This document shows, one piece after another, positions 26,954-35,084 of a stretch of DNA of 55,621 nucleotides. Below the pieces are notes generated by a model that saw only the letters and a list, made by a program, of their open reading frames with translations, was not told where the DNA came from and did not search any database. A program made the position numbers and the translations under genes. The stretch's first letter is position 1. Each line of letters opens with the position of its first letter. The DNA lies in NCBI RefSeq assembly GCF_001428255.1, contig NZ_LMRW01000026.1:162481-218101 (forward strand), given 5' to 3'. This DNA comes from Agromyces sp. Soil535 (GTDB lineage Bacteria > Actinomycetota > Actinomycetes > Actinomycetales > Microbacteriaceae).

Positions 26954-27862
26954 ATGTCGGCGATCCACGCGACGGCGGCGCGTGACCTCGTGCGGGGCGC
27001 GGTCCTGGGCCGCGCGCTTCAGCGCGGCCGGTCGGCTCGGCCGCGCCGAGCCGCCGGCGTGGGCGCGTTCGTCGTATGGCTGACCGCGCGTAGACGCGAG
27101 GAGGTGACATTGCTCGCCGTCGCGGCGGCGGCATGGGCGGGGTGGATCGCGATCTCGGTCGCGACGGGAGCGGCGACCCCGTGGGGCGAGGGGCCGGCCA
27201 CGGGCGGCGGACACCGCCATCCGCCGCCAGGGCTTGAGAGCCCCCTCGCCCCGACGGGCGCCGACGCCATCCCGGCCATCGCCTCGGCCGGCGCTTCGCC
27301 ATCGTCCGCGAGCGTGCTCGTGGCGCTCGCGATGTGGGCGCTCATGGCGGCCGGGATGATGCTCCCGACCGTGCTGCCGGCGGCGAGATACGTCGCCGAG
27401 GTGAGCCGGCCGGCGCGCCGGGGTTGGATGGTCGCGACCTTCACGCTCACCTACCTGACCATGTGGATGGCGCTCGGCGCCCTCATCGTCGCGGTGGACG
27501 CCGCGTCCGGCCCGCCCACCCGCGCTGCGCTCGTCGCCGCGATCGTCGCCGCCGCGCTGTGGGAGCTCACGCCGATCAAGCGGCGCGCGCTCGCGCGCTG
27601 CTGCCGGACGACGCCGATCCGCCTGCGCGGCGCGTCCGCGTACCGGTCGGCTGCGGCATTCGGATTCCGAAACGGCGGGGCGTGCCTCTTCGCCTGCGGC
27701 CCAGCGATGGCCGTCCTTGCGCTCGCGGGTCATCCGCTCGCGGCGACCACCGTCGTGGCGGCGTTGCTCACCGGCGAGAAGGTGTGGCGTCGCGGGGAGC
27801 GGCTCAGGGTATGGGCGTGTGCGGGCGGGTTGCTGCTGGCGGCGGTGGCGGTGGGGGCCTGA
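26954..27862 (+). CDS. DUF2182 integral membrane protein (putative metal-binding)
   Basis: A 302-aa membrane protein starting 3 nt after the tyrosinase stop. Hydrophobic segments include LLAVAAAAWAGWIAISVATG, VLVALAMWALMAAGMMLPTVLPAA (the Met-rich helix of the family) and FTLTYLTMWMALGALIVAV. ALWELTPIKRRALARCCRTTP and FGFRNGGACLFACGPAMAVL give the conserved cysteine pairs. Database annotation often names such proteins copper chaperones. Tight coupling to a copper oxidase fits delivery or handling of copper; this is inference from context. Confidence 0.78.
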   Translation: MSAIHATAARDLVRGAVLGRALQRGRSARPRRAAGVGAFVVWLTARRREEVTLLAVAAAAWAGWIAISVATGAATPWGEGPATGGGHRHPPPGLESPLAPTGADAIPAIASAGASPSSASVLVALAMWALMAAGMMLPTVLPAARYVAEVSRPARRGWMVATFTLTYLTMWMALGALIVAVDAASGPPTRAALVAAIVAAALWELTPIKRRALARCCRTTPIRLRGASAYRSAAAFGFRNGGACLFACGPAMAVLALAGHPLAATTVVAALLTGEKVWRRGERLRVWACAGGLLLAAVAVGA

Positions 27863-28006
27863 CGGCGGCGTCCGTCAGCCGCCCGAGGTATCAGGCCTGC
27901 TCGATCCGAGGCGCTCTGCGGTCGCGTGTTCATCGAGCACCGAGCGGATGCCGCAGCTCGGCCCCCCGAGTCGATGACGACATCAACAACAGGTGCGGTT
28001 CCGCGC

Positions 28007-29335
28007 TCACCTGCCGAGGACCATTCGAACCGTCGACCACCCGTCGATCTCGAGCAGTTCCAGCCGTCCTCCGCTGGCCTCCGCGCATCCACGCGCGATG
28101 TCGAGGCCGAGACCCGTCGAGCCGCGGTCGCTGCGTCCGCGTTGGAGCGCCTCCAGAGGCACACCCGGGCCGCGGTCACGCACATCCACCGCGAGGCGAC
28201 CCTCGGGCAGGTCGGCGACGACGACCGAGACCGCCGTGCGCTCTGCGGTGTGCGCGACGGCGTTCTCGAGCAGCGCGTCGAGGGCCGCCGCGAGGTCCTC
28301 GGCGGCGCATCGCACCGCGGTGCCATCCTCCGACTCGATGACGATGGAGGTCTCGCGGCCCTGGTCCTCCATGAGTGCCGACCAGTAGTCGAATCGGTCC
28401 CGCGCGACGACGGCGGCGTCGCACGAGGGCAGCGCACCCTCGCGTTGCGGACGGCGGGCGGCGCGGATGACCGCGGTGAGCGTGCGCTCCAACTGGGCGA
28501 CGTGCTCCTCGAGCTCGTCCTTGGCGGGCGACGGCGGCAGGGCTTCGACGTCGAGCCGCACGGCGGTCAGCGGCGTGCGGAGCCGATGCGAGAGATCGGC
28601 GGCGGTCTCGCGTTCGAACTGCAGCAGGTCCTCGATCCGCCCGGCGAGTCGGTTGAGCGCATCGCCGACGCGCCGAACCTCCGGGGGGCCGTCGTCGGGC
28701 ACGCGGGCGTCGAGATCACCGTGGGCAAGCCGATCAGCCGTCACCGCGGCGGCGGCGAGGTGCCGGCTGAGCCGCCTCGCGATCAGCAGGGCGACGGCCG
28801 CGACGACGATGAGCACGGCGACGGCTGCGAGTGCGAGTGCGCCCATCCGGTCGACGACCGCGTTCACCCACGTCGACGTGCTGATGTCCGCGCACACGGT
28901 GACGGTGCCCGCATCCGTCTCGGTGCTGATGGCGATGCGTCGGCCGCCGTCGATCGGGGCGACCGCGGGCGCACCGTCACCGGTCGGTCCCTCGCCCAGC
29001 GGCTCGTCTCCGGCGCCCGGCACGGCCGCGGCATCCGCCTCGCACTGCACTCCGGCCGCGCCGACCGTGCCGCCGTCGGGCAACGCGACCGTCACCGCGA
29101 CGCCGGGGAAGCGCTCGTCCGTCTGATCGAGCACGGCCGTGAGGCTGTCAGCGTCGTCGGAACCCGCGTCGACGGCGTCGACGACGGTCTGCGCGGCGAA
29201 CTGCGCCTCGCGCTCGGCGTCCTCTCGCGCGTCCTGCGCGACGATCAGGCCGACCGGGATGGCGAGCAGCACCAGCACGGCGACGGCGGAACCCACGCCG
29301 AGTGCGACGATCCGGGTGCGAAGGCTGAGGGTCAC
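28007..29335 (-). CDS. two-component sensor histidine kinase
   Basis: A 442-aa protein with two membrane helices (about 10-33 and 164-186) around a 130-residue outside domain, a HAMP segment (RRLSRHLAAAAVTADRLAHGDLDARVP), the H-box DLSHRLRTPLTAVRLDVE with phospho-acceptor H250, and a HATPase with DALLENAVAHT, VRDRGPGVP and GLGLDIARG. GTG start at 29335 overlaps the regulator stop by 4 bp. The outside domain has two Cys (C98, C148) that could form a disulfide. The signal is unknown; the operon suggests metal stress. Confidence 0.9.
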   Translation of the reverse strand: MTLSLRTRIVALGVGSAVAVLVLLAIPVGLIVAQDAREDAEREAQFAAQTVVDAVDAGSDDADSLTAVLDQTDERFPGVAVTVALPDGGTVGAAGVQCEADAAAVPGAGDEPLGEGPTGDGAPAVAPIDGGRRIAISTETDAGTVTVCADISTSTWVNAVVDRMGALALAAVAVLIVVAAVALLIARRLSRHLAAAAVTADRLAHGDLDARVPDDGPPEVRRVGDALNRLAGRIEDLLQFERETAADLSHRLRTPLTAVRLDVEALPPSPAKDELEEHVAQLERTLTAVIRAARRPQREGALPSCDAAVVARDRFDYWSALMEDQGRETSIVIESEDGTAVRCAAEDLAAALDALLENAVAHTAERTAVSVVVADLPEGRLAVDVRDRGPGVPLEALQRGRSDRGSTGLGLDIARGCAEASGGRLELLEIDGWSTVRMVLGR

Positions 29336-30033
29336 GCGCCGCCGCCCGCCGGATCGACGAGCTTCACGCCGACGCCGCGAACACTGTGCAGGTAGCGCGG
29401 CTCGGCGGCGGTCTCGCCGAGCTTGCGACGCAGCCACGACAGGTGCACGTCCACGGTCCGATCCGCGCCGCCCCACGGCATCTGCCACACCTCGCTCAGC
29501 AGCTCCCGTTTGCTGACAACCTGCCCGGCGCGGACTGCGAGCGCGAGCAGCAGGTCGAACTCCTTGCGGTTGAGGGCCAGTTCCGCGCCGGCGAGCCGCG
29601 CCGTGCGAGCCGGCGGATCGATGACGAGCTCGCCGACGACGATCCGACGGTCGTCCGATTCCTCGCCGGACGCGCCGGCCCGACGCAGGACGGCGCGGAT
29701 CCGGGCCATGGCCTGCGCCGCTGAGAACGGCTTGACCAGGTAGTCGTCGGCGCCGGCGTCGAGTAGGCGCACGATCTCGGCGTCGTCGTCCCGAGCGGTG
29801 GCGATGACGACCGGGACGTCGCTCGTCGCCCGGAGCATAACGAGTACGTTCGCCCCGTCGAGGTCGGGCAGGCCGAGGTCGAGCATGACGGCCTCCGGCT
29901 GCTCGACCGCCAGCGCCTTCATGGCGCCCACCGCGGTGTCCACGGCCGTCACGGTGGCGCCCTGGTCGGTCAGCCCGCGGGTGAGCGCCGCCCGGATGGC
30001 CGGGTCGTCCTCGACGAGCAGGATTCGCGGCAT
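29332..30033 (-). CDS. OmpR/PhoB-family response regulator
   Basis: A 233-aa protein: receiver domain with VEDDPAIR, phospho-acceptor D52 in LDLGLPDLDG, T/A switch region IATARDDD and K101 in VKPF; C-terminal winged helix with LNRKEFDLLLALAVRAGQVVSKRELLSEVW and the RTVDVHLSWLRRKL recognition helix. It partners the kinase with which it overlaps. A three-fold 11-bp-period direct repeat upstream of the operon (32110-32138) is a likely binding site. Confidence 0.92.
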   Translation of the reverse strand: MPRILLVEDDPAIRAALTRGLTDQGATVTAVDTAVGAMKALAVEQPEAVMLDLGLPDLDGANVLVMLRATSDVPVVIATARDDDAEIVRLLDAGADDYLVKPFSAAQAMARIRAVLRRAGASGEESDDRRIVVGELVIDPPARTARLAGAELALNRKEFDLLLALAVRAGQVVSKRELLSEVWQMPWGGADRTVDVHLSWLRRKLGETAAEPRYLHSVRGVGVKLVDPAGGGA

Positions 30034-30074
30034 GGCCTCAGGGTAGCCGGGCACGCGCTGCAGCACGACGGCGC

Positions 30075-31457
30075 TCATGTCGCGACATCCGCGACGGCCC
30101 GGGACTGGGGCTCGGCCTCGGGCTCGGCGGGCGCAGTGCCCTCCGAGCCGGATGCCGCGGCGGCATCCGAGGCGGACGCCCGCACGCCGCGCGACCGAAC
30201 CCGCCCGTGAAGCACCGCCGCCGCCGCGATGACCGCGAAGCCGATCGGCACGGCCCAGGACGAGGCGACCACCGCCTCCTCCACGCCCGCGAGCGGGTTC
30301 GCGATCACCTCGAGGCGATCCAGCGCCCACGCGCCGGCGGCCACGAGCGCGATCCCGGCGGCCGCCAACCGCACCGGCGTGTACCAGCGGGTGCGCGACA
30401 GCACGAGCAGCGACGGGAAGACGAGCGCGATGGCGGTCAGCTGCGCCAGCTCGATGCCGACGTTGAACGCCAGCAGCACCGGCCACGACGCCTGGCCTTC
30501 GAACCCGAGGTCCGCCAGGATGCCGGCGAACGCGAGACCGTGGATGAGTCCGAACGCACCGGCGATGATCACCTCGCCACGTCGGACGAGCGGCCGGATG
30601 GCGTGGATCGCCGCCACGCCCACCGAGGCCGCGATGAGGATCTCGACCGTCTGGCTGGGCACGTCCACCCACCCCATGGCGGCGGCGATGAGGGTGATCG
30701 AGTGCCCCACGGTGAACGCGGTCGCGACCCGCACGACGGCCCACACGCTGTCACGCACCCGTCGGCCCTCCCGCCACCTCCCCGCGAGCGCCAGCAACGG
30801 CGCCGGGAGCAGGAGCGCGAACAGGAACAGCAGGTGGTCGGCTCCCTCCATGACGTGGTGGAAGCCGCTCCAGATCATGTCGACCACGCCGGGATCGGTC
30901 GCCGCCGCGGCATCCGCGACCTCACCGACCGTCACCGTGCCATCCGTCTCGGTGATGACGCCGGCGAGGCCGATCGAGCCATCGGCATCCGTGACGACGA
31001 CGGTCACCTCGTGCGTCACGCCGTCGGCGATCACGCCGTCGTAGCTGAAGGTGAAGTCGCCGGGGTCGGCGGCGCCGGCGTCGAGCGACACGTCGATGGA
31101 GAGCACCGCGACATCCTCGATGGTCGTGACGGTCACCTCGCCGAACGCCTCGGTCCACTCGGTGCCGTCGGCGCCGGTCACGGTGAGGTGTTCGGCGAGG
31201 TAGGCGACGAGTTCGTCTGCGTCGGCGGCGACCGCTGACGTGTCATCGGCGTAGTCGGTGCCGAGCGCCGCGTCGAGGGCGACGAGCGGGATCTGGATGG
31301 TGCCGTCGACGCTGTCCGACCCGACGGTCAGCGTCACGGCGGTGCTGTCGACGGAGTGCGCGTACGCGGCGGTGGGAACCATGGCGAGCAGGGCCGCGAC
31401 CGCGACCGCAGCGAGTGCGGTCGCGGCCCGTCGGCCGGCTCGGGCGAGGCGAGTCAT
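30075..31457 (-). CDS. HupE/UreJ-family membrane protein with extracellular domain
   Basis: A 460-aa protein. A signal peptide (TALAAVAVAALLAMVPTAAYAHS) leads into a beta-rich exported domain of about 170 residues, then GFHHVMEGADHLLFLFALLLPAPLLAL, the HupE_UreJ_2 signature with His residues in the first membrane helix, and six further helices, including TAFTVGHSITLIAAAMGWV and FGLIHGLAFAGIL. Family members are linked to nickel, cobalt or other metal uptake. The C-terminus is a charged Ala/Glu tail. It lies 26 nt after the lipoprotein stop and 41 nt before the regulator. Confidence 0.85.
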   Translation of the reverse strand: MTRLARAGRRAATALAAVAVAALLAMVPTAAYAHSVDSTAVTLTVGSDSVDGTIQIPLVALDAALGTDYADDTSAVAADADELVAYLAEHLTVTGADGTEWTEAFGEVTVTTIEDVAVLSIDVSLDAGAADPGDFTFSYDGVIADGVTHEVTVVVTDADGSIGLAGVITETDGTVTVGEVADAAAATDPGVVDMIWSGFHHVMEGADHLLFLFALLLPAPLLALAGRWREGRRVRDSVWAVVRVATAFTVGHSITLIAAAMGWVDVPSQTVEILIAASVGVAAIHAIRPLVRRGEVIIAGAFGLIHGLAFAGILADLGFEGQASWPVLLAFNVGIELAQLTAIALVFPSLLVLSRTRWYTPVRLAAAGIALVAAGAWALDRLEVIANPLAGVEEAVVASSWAVPIGFAVIAAAAVLHGRVRSRGVRASASDAAAASGSEGTAPAEPEAEPQSRAVADVAT

Positions 31458-31483
31458 GATGGTCTCCGAGTCGGTCGGGGAGC

Positions 31484-32041
31484 TCAGCCCTCGTAGTTGA
31501 CGCGTTCGGTGAACGCCTCCTCGAGCTGGGCCATGTAGTCGGCGGCCTGGTCGTCGGTGATGATCCCGTCTGCCTGCGCCTGCTCGATCACCGGTGCGAA
31601 GTCGGCGACGAGGGCGTCGATGAGCGTCTGCGGGTCGATGCCCAGGTCGGTCGCCACGGCGGCCAGGTTCTGTCCGGCGTCCATGCGCGCGTGCAGCTCG
31701 GCGTGGGTGATGCCGAGCACCTCGTCGAGCACGCTCTCGATGGGCTGGTGGCCGCGGTGGATGCCGAGCGACGCGTCGCCGAGGGCGGTCTCGATCAGCG
31801 CGTCGAGATCGGCGGTCGACGTTGCGACGGTGTCCGCGCCGGCCTCTCCGCCGGGGCCGCCCGCGGGGGCTGCCGAGGTGTCCTCGCTCGACGTCTCGGT
31901 CGTGCTGCTCTCGGTCGTCTCTGTGCTGCTGGTGGATGACTCGGTGCTCGCCGTGTCGGTCGCCGCGACGGCCGTGCAGCCGACGAGGGTGAACGCCGCG
32001 AGGGCGATGGTGGCGGTGGCGAGGGCCTTCTTGATGTTCAT
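31484..32041 (-). CDS. small lipoprotein, first gene of the HupE/two-component operon
   Basis: A 185-aa protein with lipobox LVGC (C22), a Ser/Thr/Glu-rich linker (about 26-60), and a helical domain containing GIHRGHQPIESVLDEVLGITHAELHARMDAGQNLAAVATDLGIDP. The repeated 'hAELhxxxxxGxxLAxVAxxxGV' unit with ALVADF resembles short actinobacterial helical domains of unknown role. The His-rich H-R-G-H start could bind metal, which would fit the next gene. GGAGACATCCC precedes the ATG. Confidence 0.75.
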   Translation of the reverse strand: MNIKKALATATIALAAFTLVGCTAVAATDTASTESSTSSTETTESSTTETSSEDTSAAPAGGPGGEAGADTVATSTADLDALIETALGDASLGIHRGHQPIESVLDEVLGITHAELHARMDAGQNLAAVATDLGIDPQTLIDALVADFAPVIEQAQADGIITDDQAADYMAQLEEAFTERVNYEG

Positions 32042-32109
32042 GGGATGTCTCCTTGTGTCGGGCCGGGGGTTCCGGTGACATCCACATTCGCCGAGCGCGA
32101 TTCAGCGGC

Positions 32110-32138
32110 ACGCCAACGAACGATCAAGGGAACGTCAA
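32110..32138 (-). promoter_or_regulatory. triple 11-bp-period direct repeat, candidate response-regulator box
   Basis: Read on the minus strand: TTGACGT, TTGATCG and TTGGCGT, each separated by 4 bp, 69 bp before the lipoprotein start. OmpR/PhoB regulators bind such direct repeats, one per helical turn. Confidence 0.6.
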
Positions 32139-32250
32139 ATCTTCCAGCGGGTTCGCTCGGTGCGGCGAGACGGCTGGGGGCCACCTGTCAACCAGCGGCC
32201 CTGAGGTGTAGCGTCAGCAGAGGGGTTTTTCGCCAAGGGGGGCGGTTTGA

Positions 32251-32850
32251 ATGCCAGGACCGATCTACACTCCAACGCTCTGGGCTCACGACGTCGACGA
32301 TCAGACAGGGTGGGCTTCGCTGACTGTGCGGTTCCGCAAGACCGACGTCGTGGCGCATACCAGCATCAGCGCGTTTCCATCCATGCCGGATCGGCGGCCG
32401 ACGTACGGTGAGACGTGGGTTCTCGCGCCACCCGGCAGCGGTCCTGGCCATACTTGGGCCAGGGATGCACAGATCCGTACAAACACGAACGGGCTTACCT
32501 TCTGGGTGGCTTGCCAGAGGGGGTTCATCGCAGCTGTGGGAGCAGTGTTCGCCGACATCGCTCCGCGGATCCTCGACCCACTGCGTGAGGTGAGCTGGGC
32601 GCGCTACACCACCGATGGGCTTGTCCGAAGCGTTGACACCCTTGTCCTCCTCGAAGGAGCGGAGGATGTGGACACGGACCTCTTCGAACGGCAACTGCGC
32701 GATTCCGGCCTGCCGGGCGTGAGCGAGGAGTTGCTGGTGCGGCCATTCAATCGTGCCGAATGGCTGAGGCCCGCGAGACTCAAGGTGGATCCGGCCAGCG
32801 GAGAGATCCGTGCCGATGAGATCCCGGATGGGGGCATTCCACGCGAGTAG
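32251..32850 (+). CDS. hypothetical protein
   Basis: A 199-aa soluble protein that I do not recognise. It is rich in Trp and Arg, with TVRFRKTDVVAHTSISAFPSM near the N-terminus and a C-terminal EWLRPARLKVDPASGEI. No signal peptide, membrane segment or catalytic motif is visible. The start is supported by AAGGGGGGCGG 5 nt upstream. Its GC content is lower than its neighbours and it stands alone, facing the small acidic gene at 32860, so recent acquisition is possible. Confidence 0.65.
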   Translation: MPGPIYTPTLWAHDVDDQTGWASLTVRFRKTDVVAHTSISAFPSMPDRRPTYGETWVLAPPGSGPGHTWARDAQIRTNTNGLTFWVACQRGFIAAVGAVFADIAPRILDPLREVSWARYTTDGLVRSVDTLVLLEGAEDVDTDLFERQLRDSGLPGVSEELLVRPFNRAEWLRPARLKVDPASGEIRADEIPDGGIPRE

Positions 32851-32859
32851 GCGTCAGCT

Positions 32860-33078
32860 TCAGTCGCGCGGGGTGCGGTGCCCGCCCCCGGTGTCGAGGT
32901 CATCGCCGGCCTCGAGGTCGGGGCCGTCGCTCTCGGTGATGTTCGCCCCCTCGAAGAACGGATCGACGCCCAACTCGCGGTCGTGCTCGGCGCGCAGCCG
33001 TGCCTGCTCGTTCGCGCTGTCGGCGAAGTCCCGGTCGTCACGTAGGTCCCGGTCGCCGCGCCCCGTGGTGTCGCTCAT
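32860..33078 (-). CDS. small acidic hydrophilic protein
   Basis: A 72-aa protein, strongly charged: [20 protein letters not shown] followed by [22 protein letters not shown] and [14 protein letters not shown]. It is probably partly disordered, and of unknown function. GGAGGACGACC before the ATG is a strong ribosome binding site. The upstream region and first codons are duplicated at 34295-34422, where a truncated 18-codon copy survives. Confidence 0.7.
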   Translation of the reverse strand: MSDTTGRGDRDLRDDRDFADSANEQARLRAEHDRELGVDPFFEGANITESDGPDLEAGDDLDTGGGHRTPRD

Positions 33079-33152
33079 GGTCGTCCTCCTCACCGATGTG
33101 TTCAGGGTAGTTCCCCGGGTGCCCCGCCGCACCGGGGTTGCGAAGCGAGCGG
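33025..33152. repeat. duplicated block, copy 1
   Basis: About 128 bp covering the first 17 codons, ribosome binding site and upstream region of the small acidic gene. It matches 34295-34422 in the same orientation; the best part (33063-33146) includes an unbroken GCTCATGGTCGTCCTCCTC shared by both. Confidence 0.7.
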
Positions 33153-33234
33153 ATGCCACGGCGCGGCCCTGCCGGGCATGCGCGCGCTCAGCGGCATCCG
33201 CTCGACTGCTGAGCTGTGTGCAGGCGTCGCGCGT

Positions 33235-34005
33235 CTACCGGGCACGCCGGATCGGCAGGATGGTCTCGGGTGGCTCAGGGCCGAGGAGGAAGTCCGTGAT
33301 GATCCCGGCCACGAACTGCGGACGCTCGAGCACGACAGCATGTGAGGCGCCGGGAACGACGCAGAGCCGACCGGCCGGTAGAGCCTCATAGAGCGCGACC
33401 GCGTGGTCCAGGCGAACGACGTCGTCGTCGCCCACAAGCACCAGCGTCGGATGCTCGATTCGAGCGAGGTCGTCGCTGGTCAGTGTCGGCTCGGTGGTGA
33501 CCATTGCCATGAACTTCTCCGCCACGACGGGAAAGTGGCCCGCACCGTCGGGTGAGCGCTTCGCATAGCCCTCGAGCAGGATCGAGGGCGCTGAGTCTTC
33601 GCCCAGATCGAGCTCATGGACCCCCTCGAAGTGGAAGTTGGCCCCGATGAGCACGAGCCGGTCGACGATGTCGGGCCGACGAAGCGCGACGAGCATCGCG
33701 ACGATGCCGCCATCGCTCCATCCCACGAGGTGAACCTTCGATGCAGCGTCGAGTTGCTCGATCACCTTGATGGCGTGCGTAGCCATGTCGTCGTAGTGGA
33801 ACGGCGCATCGGTATCGGCGGTGTAGCCGTGGCCGCGACGGTCGAAGGCGATGAGGCGGAAGCTCCCCGCCAGCTCTGAGCCGATCGAGTCGAGGAGGTC
33901 GTCGCTGTTGCCGAGGCCCCCGTGAAGGAGCACGACGGTGTGCTCACCGCTTCCGCGGGTCTCGGTCCAGGTGCTGACCCCGTCGATGTCGATGCGTGCC
34001 ACCAT
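33235..34005 (-). CDS. alpha/beta hydrolase
   Basis: A 256-aa protein: strand-turn VVLLHGGLGNSDD (oxyanion HGG at 28-30), FDRRGHGYT, nucleophile elbow VGWSDGG with S97, a late VLVGDDDVVRLDHA supplying the acid and GASHAVVLERP the His. The triad is complete. Substrate is unknown; the closest style is the haloperoxidase/lactonase-like group. The ATG at 34005 is chosen because GAGGAGGAAGC lies just upstream. The gene sits exactly between the two copies of a ~128-bp direct repeat. Confidence 0.87.
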   Translation of the reverse strand: MVARIDIDGVSTWTETRGSGEHTVVLLHGGLGNSDDLLDSIGSELAGSFRLIAFDRRGHGYTADTDAPFHYDDMATHAIKVIEQLDAASKVHLVGWSDGGIVAMLVALRRPDIVDRLVLIGANFHFEGVHELDLGEDSAPSILLEGYAKRSPDGAGHFPVVAEKFMAMVTTEPTLTSDDLARIEHPTLVLVGDDDVVRLDHAVALYEALPAGRLCVVPGASHAVVLERPQFVAGIITDFLLGPEPPETILPIRRAR

Positions 34006-34289
34006 TGCTTCCTCCTCGCTCGGTGGAAGGAACCGGACTGCGATCGGATGCCACAACAGTTGCGCTGTGGCGGACGGGCGTCAACCCACGTCGAGCCCGC
34101 AGACGTTCCTGCACATCGCCTCGAGTGACGACAGCATCCGGCGGCGGGTGGGACCAGCCGTGGTCTGCTTGGCGCTACCTCTCGGAGGAGGGGGAGGCCG
34201 CCTGAAACCCAGTGCTCCCGCTCTTATCTCACGACTCGACCGGACCTGTCATGAGCTACGACCGAGCAGACCACGCAATTGTGACGGCG

Positions 34290-34346
34290 TCAAGCGCAAC
34301 GACCATCGGGCACGTCGCGGTCATCGCGGTCCGTGGTGGCGCTCAT
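34290..34346 (-). pseudogene. truncated copy of the small acidic gene (18 codons)
   Basis: Starts MSATTDRDDRDVPDGR and hits TGA after 18 codons; aligns with [16 protein letters not shown] at 33078. It keeps the same GGAGGACGACC ribosome binding site. The surrounding 34006-34449 contains no other gene I can support. Confidence 0.55.
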
Positions 34347-34422
34347 GGTCGTCCTCCTCGCTCGATGCGCTCAGGCCAGTTCGCCGGATGCCCCGCCGCA
34401 CCGGGCTTGCGGACCGAGCTCG
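34295..34422. repeat. duplicated block, copy 2
   Basis: Direct-orientation partner of 33025-33152, roughly 80% identical by eye with one 1-bp indel in the centre. Together the two flank the alpha/beta hydrolase gene. Confidence 0.7.
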
Positions 34423-34449
34423 GCGTGCCATCAGACCCGGCCCGGCCGG

Positions 34450-34980
34450 TCAGTCGCCGCCTGGGCCCGTGCGTCCGGTTCGAGACCCTTGAGAAGACCG
34501 GCGAGCGGAGCGCGGCGGACGTGACCGCATGTGCTGCACGACACGGCCGAGCAGACGCGTGAGCTGGTCACGGTCGGCGCCATCGAGCGCATCGACGAGC
34601 ACGTCGCGCACCACTTCGACGTGGCCGGGAAGGACGCGCTCGAGCACGGACGCACCCTTCGGCGAGAGCGTCACGTTCACGCCGCGCTCATCCTGCTTCG
34701 ACGGCACCCGTGCGACGAGCCCCGCCTGCTCGAGCCGGTCGACCTGGTAGGTCAGGCCGCTCTTGCTGTGCACCAGCCGGTCGGCGAGGTCGGTCATGCT
34801 GCACGGCGATGACGGGTTTTCGCCGAGGATCGCGAGGATCTGGAACTGCACGAAGCTGAGCCCTCCGTCGCGCCGCAGCTGACCCTCCACGCCGTGCTGC
34901 ACGAGGGCACTCACCTCGAGCAGCGCGAAGTACACGCCGAACTCCGGGGGCAGGCTCGGCGGAACGGTGGCGTCCGGCAT
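34450..34980 (-). CDS. MarR-family regulator
   Basis: A 176-aa protein with the MarR winged helix: LSFVQFQILAILGENPSSPCSMTDLADRLVHSKSGLTYQVDRLEQAGLVARVPSKQDERGVNVTLSPKG. The wing residues D-E-R-G-V are typical. The C-terminus is basic and may be extended. A -10 TAGGAT lies exactly 6 nt before the ATG (leaderless). It diverges from the quinone oxidoreductase gene, and two TTCGAATT sites lie between them. Confidence 0.9.
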   Translation of the reverse strand: MPDATVPPSLPPEFGVYFALLEVSALVQHGVEGQLRRDGGLSFVQFQILAILGENPSSPCSMTDLADRLVHSKSGLTYQVDRLEQAGLVARVPSKQDERGVNVTLSPKGASVLERVLPGHVEVVRDVLVDALDGADRDQLTRLLGRVVQHMRSRPPRSARRSSQGSRTGRTGPGGD

Positions 34981-34986
34981 GCCCGA

Positions 34987-35071
34987 ATCCTATGTCACCG
35001 CTTTGGTTCGAATTGGAAATAGATCCGGCGAGGCGCGCGTTGTCGACCGTCACAGCTAGTTCGAATTCGAA
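34987..35071. promoter_or_regulatory. MarR/oxidoreductase divergent control region with paired operators
   Basis: Minus-strand -10 TAGGAT is at 34987-34992. Operator copy 1, TTCGAATTGGAA, is at 35007-35018 over the marR -35 region; copy 2, TTCGAATTCGAA (perfect 12-bp palindrome), is at 35060-35071, 3 nt before the AAGGAG-type ribosome binding site region of the oxidoreductase. Copies are 53 bp apart, five helical turns. Confidence 0.6.
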
Positions 35072-35084
35072 GGAGTTATCCGAC

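Noticed and set aside
35003..35018. GGTTCGAATTGG resembling a tRNA T-loop
   Set aside because: No acceptor stem, D-arm or anticodon arm can be drawn around it; the second copy 53 bp away marks it as an operator.
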